Shown: positions 1-10,867 of the stretch, in pieces
Numbering within the stretch: position 1 is the first letter of the stretch
Layout of the letters: every line of letters begins with the position of its first letter
Assembly: GCF_002157355.1 (NCBI RefSeq)
Contig: NZ_LYMK01000029.1
Coordinates: 25,027 to 89,026 of the forward strand
Source of the DNA: Variovorax sp. JS1663
GTDB lineage: Bacteria > Pseudomonadota > Gammaproteobacteria > Burkholderiales > Burkholderiaceae_C
DNA: 64,000 nucleotides
Direction: 5' to 3'
Program-made: the position numbers and the translations under genes
The notes under the pieces: model-generated
Database searches by the model: none
Told to the model about the DNA's origin: nothing
Seen by the model: only the letters and a program-made list of their open reading frames with translations

Positions 1-907
1 GCGTGCCGATCAGCAGCGCGGCCGCGATCATCAGGTTGGCGCTGGTGGCATCGACCTTGAGCTGCTGCGTCAGGAAGAAGAGCGCGTAGAACTGGCCCGA
101 GTACCAGACCACGGCCTGGCCGGCGGTCAGGCCGACGAGCGCCAGGATCACGATCTTCAGGTTCTTCCACTCACCGAAGGACTCGGCCAGCGGCGCCTTC
201 GAGGTCTTGCCCTCGGCCTTCATGCGCTGGAAGGCCGGCGATTCCGACAGCGACAGCCGGATCCACACCGAGATGGCCAGGAGCGCGATCGACACCAGGA
301 AGGGCACGCGCCAGCCCCAGGCGGCGAAGGCATCCTCGCCGAGCCAGGTGCGTACGCCCAGGATCACCAGCAGGCTCAGGAACAGGCCGAGCGTGGCGGT
401 GGTCTGGATCCAGGAGGTGTAGGCACCGCGCTTGCCGTGCGGCGAGTGCTCGGCTACGTAGGTGGCGGCACCGCCGTACTCGCCGCCGAGCGCCAGGCCC
501 TGCAGCATGCGCAGCGCGATCAGGATCACGGGCGCCGCCACGCCGATGGTGGCGTAGCTGGGCAGCAAGCCGACGATGAAGGTCGACAGGCCCATGATCA
601 GGATCGTCACCAGGAAGGTGTACTTGCGGCCGATCATGTCGCCGAGCCGGCCGAACACGATGGCGCCGAAGGGACGCACCAGGAAGCCTGCCGCGAAGGC
701 CAGCAGCGCGAAGATGAAGGCCGCGCCCGCATCCAGGCCGCTGAAGAACTGCTTGGCGATGATCGCCGCGAGCGAGCCGTACAGATAGAAGTCGTACCAC
801 TCGAACACGGTGCCGAGCGAGGAAGCGAAGATGACCTTCTTTTCCTCCGCGGACATGGGCCGGGGGGCACTGTGAGGCGCTCCCCTTGAATCAAGTGTGG
901 CTGCCAT
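1..907 (-). CDS. MFS transporter, metabolite:H+ symporter type (3' end outside window)
   Basis: Inner-membrane secondary transporter, probably proton-driven uptake of an organic acid or similar small metabolite; the substrate cannot be read from sequence. About 302 codons are visible and the C-terminal part lies beyond the window. A cytoplasmic N-terminus is followed by the GTVFEWYDFY stretch that opens the first membrane helix in the metabolite:H+ symporter family, then a GRLGDMIGRK loop between helices 2 and 3 and further hydrophobic segments. The ATG start has AGGAGA seven bases upstream. It lies downstream of the isomerase gene after a 156-base gap in which nothing else was recognised. 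Family is clear, substrate unknown. Confidence 0.85.
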   Translation of the reverse strand, partial: MAATLDSRGAPHSAPRPMSAEEKKVIFASSLGTVFEWYDFYLYGSLAAIIAKQFFSGLDAGAAFIFALLAFAAGFLVRPFGAIVFGRLGDMIGRKYTFLVTILIMGLSTFIVGLLPSYATIGVAAPVILIALRMLQGLALGGEYGGAATYVAEHSPHGKRGAYTSWIQTTATLGLFLSLLVILGVRTWLGEDAFAAWGWRVPFLVSIALLAISVWIRLSLSESPAFQRMKAEGKTSKAPLAESFGEWKNLKIVILALVGLTAGQAVVWYSGQFYALFFLTQQLKVDATSANLMIAAALLIGT

Positions 908-1063
908 TCGTCGTCTCCTAAATATTCGACCCACGGCGTGGGGCGTGATCGAATTCTTGGAGCGTCGACTGACCCTAGGCTTTCGCCAAACTGAATCGTC
1001 GCTGACGATTTAAGGTGAAACCCGGTGCGCGCGTTTCAGCCTGTAAGAAATTCAGGGTTTGCC

Positions 1064-1708
1064 TCAGGGTTTGCCGCTGCGCAGCAGCGATGGGCGGGCC
1101 GGCGCGGCATCCCAGTCGGGGCCCTGGAACCACGCGTCGCCGCGCAGGCAGGCGGCGAGCATCGCCAAGCCGTCGAAGCCCCAGAAGCAGCGTCCGTCGA
1201 CCTCGAAGGCCGGCACGCCGAACACGCCGCCGGCAACGGCGGCGTCGGTGTTGGCCTTGAGCTGGGCCTTGACCTCGTCGCCGCCCGCATCCCGCTGCAG
1301 GCGCAACTGGGCGGCCAGTGCGGCCAGCCGGCCCCCATCGCCCGGCTCGCCACCGCCTTGCCAGACATGGCGAAAGAGGGTCTCGGCCACATGGCGGCTG
1401 ATGTCGCCATCCTTCGTGGTCGCCAGCGCCAGCCGCAGATGCGGCAGCGGGTTGAAGGGGTGCAAGGCCGGCATCTCGATGGCAATGCCGTGGGCCCGCC
1501 CCAGCCACAGCACCTGCCTGTAGGTCCAGGCCCGCTTCGCCGGGATCTCGGCCGGCCCCAGCTGGCCATGGTGCTTGAGCAGCGCGCCCAGCAGCACCGG
1601 CCGGTAGGCCACGTTGTAGCCCAGGCCCTCGAGCGCCTGCGGCAGGTGCTCGAAGGCCAGGTAAGCGTACGGGGAGATGAAGTCCAGGTGAAAAACGATC
1701 TGCTTCAC
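1064..1708 (-). CDS. 2-hydroxychromene-2-carboxylate isomerase family protein (DsbA fold)
   Basis: A 214-residue thioredoxin/DsbA-fold protein of the glutathione-dependent kappa-GST/HCCA isomerase family. Members isomerise 2-hydroxychromene-2-carboxylate in naphthalene breakdown, but many homologues lie outside such pathways. The N-terminus has the family pattern HLDFISPYAY with the Ser-Pro pair that replaces the redox cysteines, and FGVPAFEVDG near residue 170 is the cis-Pro region. The start is GTG, preceded by GGAGGA and overlapping the stop of the DUF1289 gene as GTGA, so translation is probably coupled. No naphthalene genes are near, so the true substrate is open. Confidence 0.82.
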   Translation of the reverse strand: MKQIVFHLDFISPYAYLAFEHLPQALEGLGYNVAYRPVLLGALLKHHGQLGPAEIPAKRAWTYRQVLWLGRAHGIAIEMPALHPFNPLPHLRLALATTKDGDISRHVAETLFRHVWQGGGEPGDGGRLAALAAQLRLQRDAGGDEVKAQLKANTDAAVAGGVFGVPAFEVDGRCFWGFDGLAMLAACLRGDAWFQGPDWDAAPARPSLLRSGKP

Positions 1709-1959
1709 GGCCTGTCCTCCGCCGACACCAGAAAACCGGCCTCCGCACGCAGCTCGACCGCGCGCCAGACGGCGCGCTTGTCCGCGTCGTCCATCGTGCG
1801 CCAGGCCGCGATCTCGTCGATGGTGCGGAGGCACCCTTCGCAGAAGCCGCTCGCGGCATCCATGCGGCACACCGAGATGCAGGGCGAGGGCACGTCCTGC
1901 GGCACACCGCGCGCCGCGACCGCGCGCTCGATCAGCGTCAGTGCCTCCTCCACGCTCAC
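1705..1959 (-). CDS. DUF1289 small cysteine-rich protein
   Basis: An 84-residue protein of the DUF1289 (YdhL-like) family. Its core is PCISVCRMD, then FCEGCLRTIDEIAAW: four cysteines in a CxxxC and CxxC arrangement expected to bind a metal or an iron-sulfur cluster. Biochemical function is not established for the family. The start is GTG and overlaps the ybaK stop as GTGA; its own stop overlaps the GTG of the isomerase gene. Three genes are therefore chained by overlaps, and this one is translated as a middle cistron. Confidence 0.85.
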   Translation of the reverse strand: MSVEEALTLIERAVAARGVPQDVPSPCISVCRMDAASGFCEGCLRTIDEIAAWRTMDDADKRAVWRAVELRAEAGFLVSAEDRP

Positions 1960-2447
1960 ACCACGTCCACCACCGGCGCGCCGGTCAGGGCTTCAAGATC
2001 GCGCGGCGTGAGCTGCACCACCGCGTGCGGGTGACCCGCCGCGGCCCAGACCTCCTCGAAGCGGAACAGCTCGCGGTCGATCAGCATCACCGGCGCCGTG
2101 GCATGCGCGAAGGGCGAGACGCCGCCGATCGAGAAGCCGGTCGTGCGCTTGACGAACTCGGCATCGGCCCTTCCCAGCTTCGCGCCGACCAGTGCCTCGA
2201 CCTTCTTCTCGTCCACCCGCTTGTCGCCCGAGGTCACGACCAGCACCGCCGCCTCGTCGCTCTTGCGGCGGAACACGATGCTCTTGGCGATCTGCGCGAC
2301 CGAGATGCCCAGCGCGTCGGCAGCCTGCTGCGCGGTGCGGCAGGCATCATCGAGCATGCGCGGCGAATGCGGGTGACCTCTTTCCTGCAGAAGGCGCGCG
2401 ACACGCTGCACGCCATCGGGCAGGCCGTTGACTTCAGCACCACACAT
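1956..2447 (-). CDS. ybaK: YbaK/EbsC family aminoacyl-tRNA deacylase
   Basis: A 163-residue trans-editing protein of the YbaK/ProXp superfamily, which hydrolyses mischarged aminoacyl-tRNA (typically Cys-tRNA-Pro or Ala-tRNA-Pro) in the cytoplasm. The conserved lysine lies in AKSIVFR, followed by the SGDKRVD turn and the GGVSPFAH loop near residues 108-115, all diagnostic of the fold. The length is normal. It starts two bases after the HMG-CoA lyase stop, so it rides on the leucine operon transcript without an evident metabolic link. The specific amino acid edited cannot be decided. Confidence 0.87.
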   Translation of the reverse strand: MCGAEVNGLPDGVQRVARLLQERGHPHSPRMLDDACRTAQQAADALGISVAQIAKSIVFRRKSDEAAVLVVTSGDKRVDEKKVEALVGAKLGRADAEFVKRTTGFSIGGVSPFAHATAPVMLIDRELFRFEEVWAAAGHPHAVVQLTPRDLEALTGAPVVDVV

Positions 2448-2449
2448 GC

Positions 2450-3370
2450 TCAGCCTTGTCTCTTGGTGCGGATGGCCTTGGACACGCGCGAGTTCGGCTC
2501 GCGGCCCAGCGCCTGGTTGATGTAGACGCCCGCATCGATGAGCTGGTCGAGGTCGATGCCGGTCTCGATGCCCATGCCGTGCAGCATGTAGACCACGTCC
2601 TCGGTCGCCACGTTGCCCGTCGCGCCCTTGGCGAAGGGGCAGCCGCCCAGCCCGCCGACGGAGGTGTCGAACTGCCAGATGCCCAGCTCCAGGCTGGCGA
2701 GGGTATTGGACAGGGCCTGTCCGTAGGTGTCGTGGTAGTGGCCGGACACCTCGTCGATGCCGTAGTGCGCGAGCGTCGCCTCCAGCGCACGCCGCACCTT
2801 CAGCGGCGTGCCCACGCCGATGGTGTCGGCAACGCCCACGTGCTGCACGCCGATGCCCTTCATCAGCTTCGCCAGCATGTCCACGCGCTCGGGCGCGATC
2901 TCGCCCTCGTAGGGGCAGCCGACGGTGCACGACATCGCACCGCGCACGAAGATCCCCTTCGCGCGCGCCGCCTCGGCCACCGGCCGGAAGCGCTCGATGC
3001 TCTCGGCGATGGAGCAGTTGATGTTCTTCTGGCTGAAGGCCTCGCTGGCGGCGCCGAAGACCACGATCTCGTCGGGCCACTCCTCGCGCGGCGCGGCGAT
3101 GGCAGCCTCGAAGCCCTTCATGTTGGGCGTGAGCACCGAGTAGCGCACGCCGGCCTGGCGCCGGATACCGTGCATCACCTCGGCGTTGTCCGCCATCTGC
3201 GGCACCCACTTGGGGCTGACGAAGCTGGTGACCTCGATCTCCTTGAGGCCGGCTTCCTGCAGGCGATGCACCAGGCCGATCTTGACCTCGGCCGGAACGG
3301 CCTGCTTCTCGTTCTGCAGGCCGTCGCGCGGGCCGACGTCGACGAGCTTGACGCGGGAGGGGAGTTGCAT
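2450..3370 (-). CDS. liuE: Hydroxymethylglutaryl-CoA lyase
   Basis: Cleaves 3-hydroxy-3-methylglutaryl-CoA to acetoacetate and acetyl-CoA, the last step of leucine degradation. The 306-residue TIM-barrel protein opens with VDVGPRDGLQNE, which carries the metal-binding and catalytic Arg-Asp pair. It has the GHYHDTYGQA metal-ligand stretch and the active-site loop GGLGGCPFA with the essential cysteine. The ATG is preceded by GAGAG. The gene follows ghrA and precedes ybaK on the same strand and completes the leucine set encoded at 11.5-17.5 kb and 4.3-6.3 kb. Confidence 0.95.
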   Translation of the reverse strand: MQLPSRVKLVDVGPRDGLQNEKQAVPAEVKIGLVHRLQEAGLKEIEVTSFVSPKWVPQMADNAEVMHGIRRQAGVRYSVLTPNMKGFEAAIAAPREEWPDEIVVFGAASEAFSQKNINCSIAESIERFRPVAEAARAKGIFVRGAMSCTVGCPYEGEIAPERVDMLAKLMKGIGVQHVGVADTIGVGTPLKVRRALEATLAHYGIDEVSGHYHDTYGQALSNTLASLELGIWQFDTSVGGLGGCPFAKGATGNVATEDVVYMLHGMGIETGIDLDQLIDAGVYINQALGREPNSRVSKAIRTKRQG

Positions 3371-3395
3371 GGCGGTGTCTCTCGTGGGGTGTTGC

Positions 3396-4325
3396 TCAGT
3401 ATCCGCGCTTCGGATCGACCACGCCGGCCACGGGCTCTCCCCGCTCGATCGCGCGGATCTTGCCGGCGATCTGGGCGATGGAGGCCTCGCGCATCGTGCG
3501 TGCCGAGCCATGCGGCGTGACGGTGATCTTCGGATGGCGCCAGAAGGGATGGTCGGCCGGCAGCGGCTCGACCTCGAACACGTCGAGCGTCGCGCCGGCG
3601 AGCTGGCCACTGTCCAGGAGCGGAATCAGATCGGCCTCGACCAGGTGCGCGCCGCGCGCGACGTTGATCAGGTAGCCGCCGGGCTCGCCCTGGTTCAGGC
3701 GGGAGAGGTTGCGGCTGTTCAGGATGCCGCGGGTGGCCTCGGTCAGCGGCAGCAGGTTGACCAGCACGCGGCTGGCGCCGAGGAAGTCATCGAAGGCCGC
3801 CTCGCCGGCGAAGCAGCGCAGGCCCTCGACCGCCTTGGGCGAGCGGCTCCAACCATTGACCGGGAACTCGAACTGCCCGATCGCCCGGGCCACGCGCTCG
3901 CCCAGCACGCCCAGGCCCATCACGCCGACCGCGAAGTCCGCCCGCTCGCGCGGCTTGCGGAACGCCCAGCGGCCCTCGCGCGCCTCGGCCTCGTAGAAGT
4001 CGAACTCGCGGAAATGGCGGATCAGCGCATGGCACACGTACTCGGCCATCTGGACCGACATGCCGGCGTCGTCGAGGCGCACGACCTGGGTCTCGGGCGG
4101 CAGCTTCAGCTGGAGCAGCGCATCGACGCCGGCGCCGATGTTGAACAGGCCGCGCAACCCCGGTTGCGCATCGATGAAGTCCTGCGGCGGAGCCCAGACC
4201 ACCGCGTGATCAGCCTGCGGGGCGCCGGGCTCCCACGCTTGGATGTCGGCATCGGGCAGCGCGGCGCGCAGGCCTTCTACCCAGGGCTCCGGGCGGGTTT
4301 GGGTCAAGCAGACGGTGATTCGCAT
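3396..4325 (-). CDS. ghrA: Glyoxylate/hydroxypyruvate reductase A-type 2-hydroxyacid dehydrogenase
   Basis: A 309-residue NAD(P)H-dependent reductase of the D-2-hydroxyacid dehydrogenase superfamily, close in length and layout to GhrA. The expected reaction is glyoxylate to glycolate and hydroxypyruvate to glycerate. The Rossmann motif is GVMGLGVLGERVA near residue 140, the substrate Arg is in INVARGAHL, and the catalytic Glu and His lie in the TLDVFEVEPLP and VTPHGSA stretches. The start was placed at the ATG eleven bases beyond the mccA stop with GAAGG upstream. A reductase in a leucine operon might act on a branched 2-oxoacid instead; that is inference. Confidence 0.85.
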   Translation of the reverse strand: MRITVCLTQTRPEPWVEGLRAALPDADIQAWEPGAPQADHAVVWAPPQDFIDAQPGLRGLFNIGAGVDALLQLKLPPETQVVRLDDAGMSVQMAEYVCHALIRHFREFDFYEAEAREGRWAFRKPRERADFAVGVMGLGVLGERVARAIGQFEFPVNGWSRSPKAVEGLRCFAGEAAFDDFLGASRVLVNLLPLTEATRGILNSRNLSRLNQGEPGGYLINVARGAHLVEADLIPLLDSGQLAGATLDVFEVEPLPADHPFWRHPKITVTPHGSARTMREASIAQIAGKIRAIERGEPVAGVVDPKRGY

Positions 4326-4335
4326 GCCTTCAAGC

Positions 4336-6330
<1,995 letters not shown>

Positions 6331-6362
6331 GGCAGGGGCTTCCTTGTGGGCGGGAAAAAGAC

Positions 6363-7358
6363 TCAGGCGTCGCTCGTCCGCATGCCCAGCCGCGCCAGCA
6401 GCGCGCGGTCCTTCGCGGCTTGCGGGTTGGCGGTGGTCAGCAGGCGATCGCCGTAGAAGATGGAATTGGCGCCGGCCATGAAGCACAGCGCCTGCAGGGC
6501 CTCGTCCATCTGCTCGCGGCCGGCGGACAGGCGCACCATGGTCCTGGGCATGGTGATGCGCGCCACGGCGATGGTGCGGACGAACTCGAAGGGATCGAGC
6601 GGCTCGGTGCCGGCCAGGGGCGTGCCCTCGACCTGCACCAGGTTGTTGATGGGCACCGACTCGGGGTAGGGGTCGAGGTTCGCCAGTTGCGCGATCAGCC
6701 CGGCGCGCTCCAGGCGCGACTCGCCCATGCCGACGATGCCGCCGCAGCAGACGTTGATGCCGGCCTCGCGCACGTGGCCCAGGGTGTCGAGGCGGTCCTG
6801 GTAGGTGCGGGTGGTGATGATCTTGTCGTAGAACTCGGGCGCGCTGTCGAGGTTGTGGTTGTAGTAGTCGAGGCCGGCGTCCTTGAGCTGCCGCGCCTGC
6901 TCGGCCTTGAGCATGCCGAGCGTGACGCAGGTCTCCAGGCCCATGGCCTTGACGCCGCGCACCATGTCCATCACCGGTTCGAGGTGCCTGTCCTTGGGGC
7001 TGCGCCAGGCGGCCCCCATGCAGAAGCGGCTGGCGCCGTTGTCCTTGGCGGCCTGGGCCGCGGCGAGCACCTCGTCCAGGGCCATGAGCTTCTCGGCCTT
7101 GACGCCGGCGTCGTGGTGCGCGCTCTGCGGGCAGTAGCCGCAGTCCTCCTCGCAGCCGCCGGTCTTGATCGACAGCAGGGTGGAGAGCTGCACGGTGTTG
7201 GCATCGAAATGTGCGCGGTGCACCTGCTGGGCGCGGAACAGCAGGTCGTTGAAGGGCAGCTCGAAGAGGGCGGCGACGCGTTCGACGCGCCAGTCGGCGT
7301 CCTGGGGGATGGCGTGCTGCGCGGCCTTGCGATCGATGAAGCTGAGGGTGTGTTCCAT
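6363..7358 (-). CDS. bioB: Biotin synthase
   Basis: Radical SAM enzyme that inserts sulfur into dethiobiotin, the last step of biotin synthesis. The 331-residue protein has the radical SAM cluster motif CEEDCGYC at about residues 58-65 and YYNHNLDS, with later Cys and Arg ligands for the auxiliary [2Fe-2S] cluster (CVTLG, NVCCGG, MVRLSAGR). No strong Shine-Dalgarno is visible before the ATG, which sits 22 bases after bioD. It is the last bio gene, and 32 bases later the biotin-dependent carboxylase alpha gene begins, so product and apo-enzyme are encoded in one transcription direction. Confidence 0.97.
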   Translation of the reverse strand: MEHTLSFIDRKAAQHAIPQDADWRVERVAALFELPFNDLLFRAQQVHRAHFDANTVQLSTLLSIKTGGCEEDCGYCPQSAHHDAGVKAEKLMALDEVLAAAQAAKDNGASRFCMGAAWRSPKDRHLEPVMDMVRGVKAMGLETCVTLGMLKAEQARQLKDAGLDYYNHNLDSAPEFYDKIITTRTYQDRLDTLGHVREAGINVCCGGIVGMGESRLERAGLIAQLANLDPYPESVPINNLVQVEGTPLAGTEPLDPFEFVRTIAVARITMPRTMVRLSAGREQMDEALQALCFMAGANSIFYGDRLLTTANPQAAKDRALLARLGMRTSDA

Positions 7359-7380
7359 GGGGTTTTGCTTGGTGTTCGTT

Positions 7381-8079
7381 TCAGGCGGCCAGTGCCGCGT
7401 CGCTGCGCAGGGCGCGCAGGTCGAGGTGGCGGGCGGCGCTGGCGGCATCAGGCGCGGCCAGGTGCGGCACCACGCCGATGAGCGGGGCGCCGAGGCGCTC
7501 GCGCAGGGTGTCGATGTTGGCCTGCAGGGCCAGCATGTGGGGATCGATCACGCTGCCGGCCCAGCCGGCGAGCCGCAGGCCGCGGGCGCGGATGGCCTCG
7601 GCCGTCAGCAGCGCATGGTTGAGGCAGCCGAGCCGCAGGCCCACCACGAGGATGACCGGCAGGCCCAGCACCTGCGCGAGGTCGGCGCCGTCGAGGTCCT
7701 CGGCCAGGGGCACACGGAAGCCGCCCGCCCCTTCCACCACGACCGCGTCGGCGCGCTGCGCGAGGGCCTCGTAGGCGCCGCGCAGCTTTGGCAATTCGAT
7801 GCGAACGCCCTCTTCCCGCGCGGCCAGGTGTGGCGACATCGGCGCACGCAGCAGGCAGGGGCAGCGCAGCGCGAGCGGCGCGTCGACGTTGCCCGCGGCG
7901 TCGAGGCGCAGCACGTCCTCGTTGGCCCATGCGCCATCGATCTGCTCGACGCCCGCGGCCACCGGCTTCATGCCGACGGCGCGCAGGCCCGAGGACGCGA
8001 GCGAGAACAGCAGAGCGCTGCTGATCAGCGTCTTTCCGACACCGGTGTCGGTGCCGGTCACGAAGCAGTGCAGCGTCAT
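7381..8079 (-). CDS. bioD: Dethiobiotin synthetase
   Basis: ATP-dependent ring closure of 7,8-diaminopelargonate with CO2 to dethiobiotin. The 232-residue P-loop protein opens with FVTGTDTGVGKT (Walker A) and has the substrate segment MKPVAAG and the VVEGAGGFRVPL loop typical of the family. The ATG overlaps the bioF stop as ATGA, with GGAGGCGGC immediately upstream inside bioF, so translation is coupled. Length and motifs are normal. Confidence 0.97.
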   Translation of the reverse strand: MTLHCFVTGTDTGVGKTLISSALLFSLASSGLRAVGMKPVAAGVEQIDGAWANEDVLRLDAAGNVDAPLALRCPCLLRAPMSPHLAAREEGVRIELPKLRGAYEALAQRADAVVVEGAGGFRVPLAEDLDGADLAQVLGLPVILVVGLRLGCLNHALLTAEAIRARGLRLAGWAGSVIDPHMLALQANIDTLRERLGAPLIGVVPHLAAPDAASAARHLDLRALRSDAALAA

Positions 8080-9308
8080 GCCGCCTCCTTCCAGGGCTGG
8101 GCCAACGCCCGCCCCAGGGCATCGACCAGCCGCGCGACATCGGCCTCGCCATGGCTGGCCGACAGCGCGATGCGCAGCCGCGCGGTGCCGGCGGGCACGG
8201 TGGGCGGGCGGATCGCACCGACGCGCAGGCCGAAGCCGTCGAGCTGCGCCGACAGCTGCATGGCGCGCGCGTTGTCGCCCACGATCAGCGGCTGGATCGC
8301 GGTCGGCGAATCGGGCATCCAGGCGCTGCCGTCGGCCGGCAGCAGCGCGTGCACGCCCTCGCGCAGTTGCGCGATGCGCGCGCGCAGCTGCGCCCGGCGC
8401 CGGGCGCCCTCCTCGCCCTCGATCAGGTCCAGGCTGGTGAGCAGCGCGTGCGCGATGGCCGGCGGCGCGGCGGTGGTGAAGATGTAGGTGCGCGCGCGCT
8501 GCACCAGGTAGTCGATCACGGTGCGGTGCGCAGCCACGAAGGCGCCCGACACGCCGGCCGCCTTGCCCAGCGTACCGATCAGAATCAGCCGCTCGGAGCG
8601 CAGGCCGGTGGCCTCCAGCACGCCGTGGCCGCGCGCGCCCAGCACGCCGAAGCCGTGCGCGTCGTCCAGCACCAGCCAGGCATCGTGGCGCTCGGCCAGC
8701 GCCAGCAGCTCGGCCACGGGGGCGATGTTGCCGTCCATGCTGAACACGGCATCGCTGACGATCACCTTGACCGGCGCATCGCAGGCGCCAAGCTGCGTGT
8801 CGAGGGCCCGCATGTCGCAGTGCGGGTAGCGCCGGACGCTTGCCCGGGCCAGCCGGGTGCCGTCGATCAGCGAGGCATGGTTGAGCGTCTCGGAGAAGAT
8901 CACCGCGTCGGCGCCGCCGAGCGCCGACAGCACCGCCAGGTTGGCCATGTAGCCGGTGCAGAAGAACAGGCTCTGCGCCTCGGGGATGTGGGGCGCCATC
9001 CAGCCGGCCAGCCGCTCCTCGAGCTGCGCATGGGCGCGCGAATGGCCGAGGATCAGGTGCGAGCCGCCGCTGCCGGCGCCGTAGCGGGCAGCGCCCTCGG
9101 CCAGCGCCGCGGCCAGCGCGGGATGCGCGGCCAGGCCCAGGTAGTCGTTGCTGCTGAAAGCCAGCATGGTGCGCGGCGCCGCGGCGCCGGCCAGCGTGAG
9201 ACGCTGCTCTGGCGCGCAGGGCGTCTCGGCGATCTGGCGGCGGCGGCGCAGCGACTGGGCGTCGAGCGCCTCGATCTCGTGCTGGAGGCGGTCAAGCAAG
9301 CGCGACAT
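8076..9308 (-). CDS. bioF: 8-amino-7-oxononanoate synthase
   Basis: PLP enzyme condensing pimeloyl-ACP/CoA with L-alanine. The 410-residue fold-type I protein shows FSSNDYLGLAAHP, GAGSGGSHLILG near the substrate site, the DDAHGFGVLG aspartate motif for PLP, and GTLGKAAGVSG with the Schiff-base lysine. The start was set at ATG 9308, where homology to the family begins; it overlaps the 3' end of bioA by 17 bases. A continuous ATGA link joins it to bioD. Confidence 0.96.
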   Translation of the reverse strand: MSRLLDRLQHEIEALDAQSLRRRRQIAETPCAPEQRLTLAGAAAPRTMLAFSSNDYLGLAAHPALAAALAEGAARYGAGSGGSHLILGHSRAHAQLEERLAGWMAPHIPEAQSLFFCTGYMANLAVLSALGGADAVIFSETLNHASLIDGTRLARASVRRYPHCDMRALDTQLGACDAPVKVIVSDAVFSMDGNIAPVAELLALAERHDAWLVLDDAHGFGVLGARGHGVLEATGLRSERLILIGTLGKAAGVSGAFVAAHRTVIDYLVQRARTYIFTTAAPPAIAHALLTSLDLIEGEEGARRRAQLRARIAQLREGVHALLPADGSAWMPDSPTAIQPLIVGDNARAMQLSAQLDGFGLRVGAIRPPTVPAGTARLRIALSASHGEADVARLVDALGRALAQPWKEAA

Positions 9309-10683
9309 CGCGGTCCTCCGCCGTCCGGGACGCCGCCACGGCATCGAGCGTGGCCAGGGTGCCTTCGACCAGCCGATCGATCTCGGCATCTCCGATCACG
9401 TAGGGCGGCATCAGGTAGACGGTGCTGCCGATCGGGCGCATCAGCAGGCCCTGCCTGCGCGCAGCGAGATGGAAGCGCTCGGCGAAGCGCGGTCCGGATT
9501 GGCGCACGTCGAAGGCGGTGATCATCCCGCGCTGCCGCAGGTGCTCGGCGCGAGACGGGTCCAGCCCCTCGCGCAGCCGCTGCAGGATGCGCGCGGCGCG
9601 CCCCCGGTTGCGGCTCAGCACGTCCTCCCGCTCGAACAGGTCCAGCGTCGCCAGCGCCGCGCGGCAGGCCAGCGCATTGCCGGTGTAGGAATGCGAATGC
9701 AGGAAGCTGCGCGCCACGTCCTCGTCGACGAAGCCCTGGTAGATGGCCTCGCGCGTCATCACCAGGGCGAGCGGCAGGTAGCCGCCGCTGATGCCCTTCG
9801 ACAGGCACAGGAAGTCGGGCCAGATGCCCGCCTGCTCGCAGGCGAAGAAGCTGCCGCTGCGCCCGCAGCCGACGGCGATCTCGTCGGCGATCAGGTGCAC
9901 GCCATGGCGGTCGCAGGCCGCGCGCACGCGGCGCAGGTACTCGGGGTCGTGCATCGCCATGCCGGCGGCGCACTGCACCAGCGGCTCGACGATGACGGCG
10001 GCGATGCTGTCGTGCCGCTCGGCCAGCAAGGCGTCGAGTGCATCGGCGGCGCGGCGGGCCACCGCCGGCGCGTCCTCGCCCGGCCGGCCGCCGCGCGCAT
10101 CCGGCGACGGGGCGAGATGGACGTCGCGCAGCAGCGGCGCATAGGCATCGCGGAACACGGCCACGTCGGTCACGTGCAGCGCGCCCAGGGTCTCGCCGTG
10201 GTAGCCCCCGCGCAGCGCGACGAAGCCGCGCTTGCCGCCGCGGCCGGCGTTGCGCCAGGCATGGAAGCTCATCTTCAGGGCAATCTCCACGGCCGAGGCG
10301 CCGTCGGAGGCGTAGAAGCAATGGCCCAGCGCATGCCCGGTCAGCGCGGACAGGCGCTCGGCCAGCTCGACCGCCGGCGCATGGGTGCAGCCGGCCAGCA
10401 TCACGTGCGGCAGCGTGTCGAGCTGCTCGCGCAGCGCGGCATTGATGGCCGGATGCGCATGGCCGAACAGGTTGACCCACCAGGAGCTGGTGGCGTCGAG
10501 GTAGCGCCGGCCATCGTGGTCGATGAGCCAGACGCCCTCGCCGCGGGCGATGGGCAGCGGCGGCACCGCCTCGAGGCGGATGCTCTGCGTGCAGGGATGC
10601 CACACATGGCGCCGGCTGCGCTGCTGCCAGTCGGCATTGCGCGAAGGGGCGGTGGGTGGCGACGGAGGATTCAGTGACGGCAT
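9292..10683 (-). CDS. bioA: Adenosylmethionine-8-amino-7-oxononanoate aminotransferase
   Basis: PLP transaminase that converts 8-amino-7-oxononanoate to 7,8-diaminopelargonate using SAM as amino donor. The 463 residues include the BioA signature RRHVWHPCTQ near the N-terminus, SSWWVNLFGHAHP, the FYASDGASAVEIALK PLP-phosphate loop, the LIADEIAVGCGRSG aspartate motif and the SKGISGGYLP lysine. AAGGAACG lies just upstream of the ATG. It is the first gene of bioAFDB, with a sigma-70-like promoter about 30 bases upstream of the start. No birA gene or clear BirA operator was seen in the window. Confidence 0.96.
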   Translation of the reverse strand: MPSLNPPSPPTAPSRNADWQQRSRRHVWHPCTQSIRLEAVPPLPIARGEGVWLIDHDGRRYLDATSSWWVNLFGHAHPAINAALREQLDTLPHVMLAGCTHAPAVELAERLSALTGHALGHCFYASDGASAVEIALKMSFHAWRNAGRGGKRGFVALRGGYHGETLGALHVTDVAVFRDAYAPLLRDVHLAPSPDARGGRPGEDAPAVARRAADALDALLAERHDSIAAVIVEPLVQCAAGMAMHDPEYLRRVRAACDRHGVHLIADEIAVGCGRSGSFFACEQAGIWPDFLCLSKGISGGYLPLALVMTREAIYQGFVDEDVARSFLHSHSYTGNALACRAALATLDLFEREDVLSRNRGRAARILQRLREGLDPSRAEHLRQRGMITAFDVRQSGPRFAERFHLAARRQGLLMRPIGSTVYLMPPYVIGDAEIDRLVEGTLATLDAVAASRTAEDRDVALA

Positions 10684-10719
10684 GGATGCGTTCCTTGTTC
10701 CACGGTGCTCGGGCCGCGC

Positions 10720-10748
10720 ATCGTAGGCAGGCGCCCGGCGCACCGCAA
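10720..10748 (-). promoter_or_regulatory. Sigma-70-like promoter of bioAFDB
   Basis: Reading the minus strand, TTGCGG (10748-10743) and TACGAT (10725-10720) are separated by exactly 17 bases. A start site near 10713 would give a leader of about 30 bases before the bioA ATG at 10683. This is a good match to the -35/-10 consensus in an otherwise GC-rich gap between the DUF4126 gene and bioA. It suggests bioAFDB, and possibly the carboxylase alpha gene beyond, can be transcribed independently of the upstream leucine genes. Confidence 0.6.
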
Positions 10749-10867
10749 ACAAGCGGTTGCCGGATCAATGCATGCGGATTGCGCGACGTTCGCCGCCGTT
10801 CGAATCATCTTTGCCTCAACGTCATCCAACCGGCCGGCTTCTCGCCGCCCGCGCTGTTACAAAAAAA

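Noticed and set aside
1064..1708. Naphthalene degradation enzyme
   Set aside because: Only the fold family supports it; none of the other naphthalene genes is in the window.
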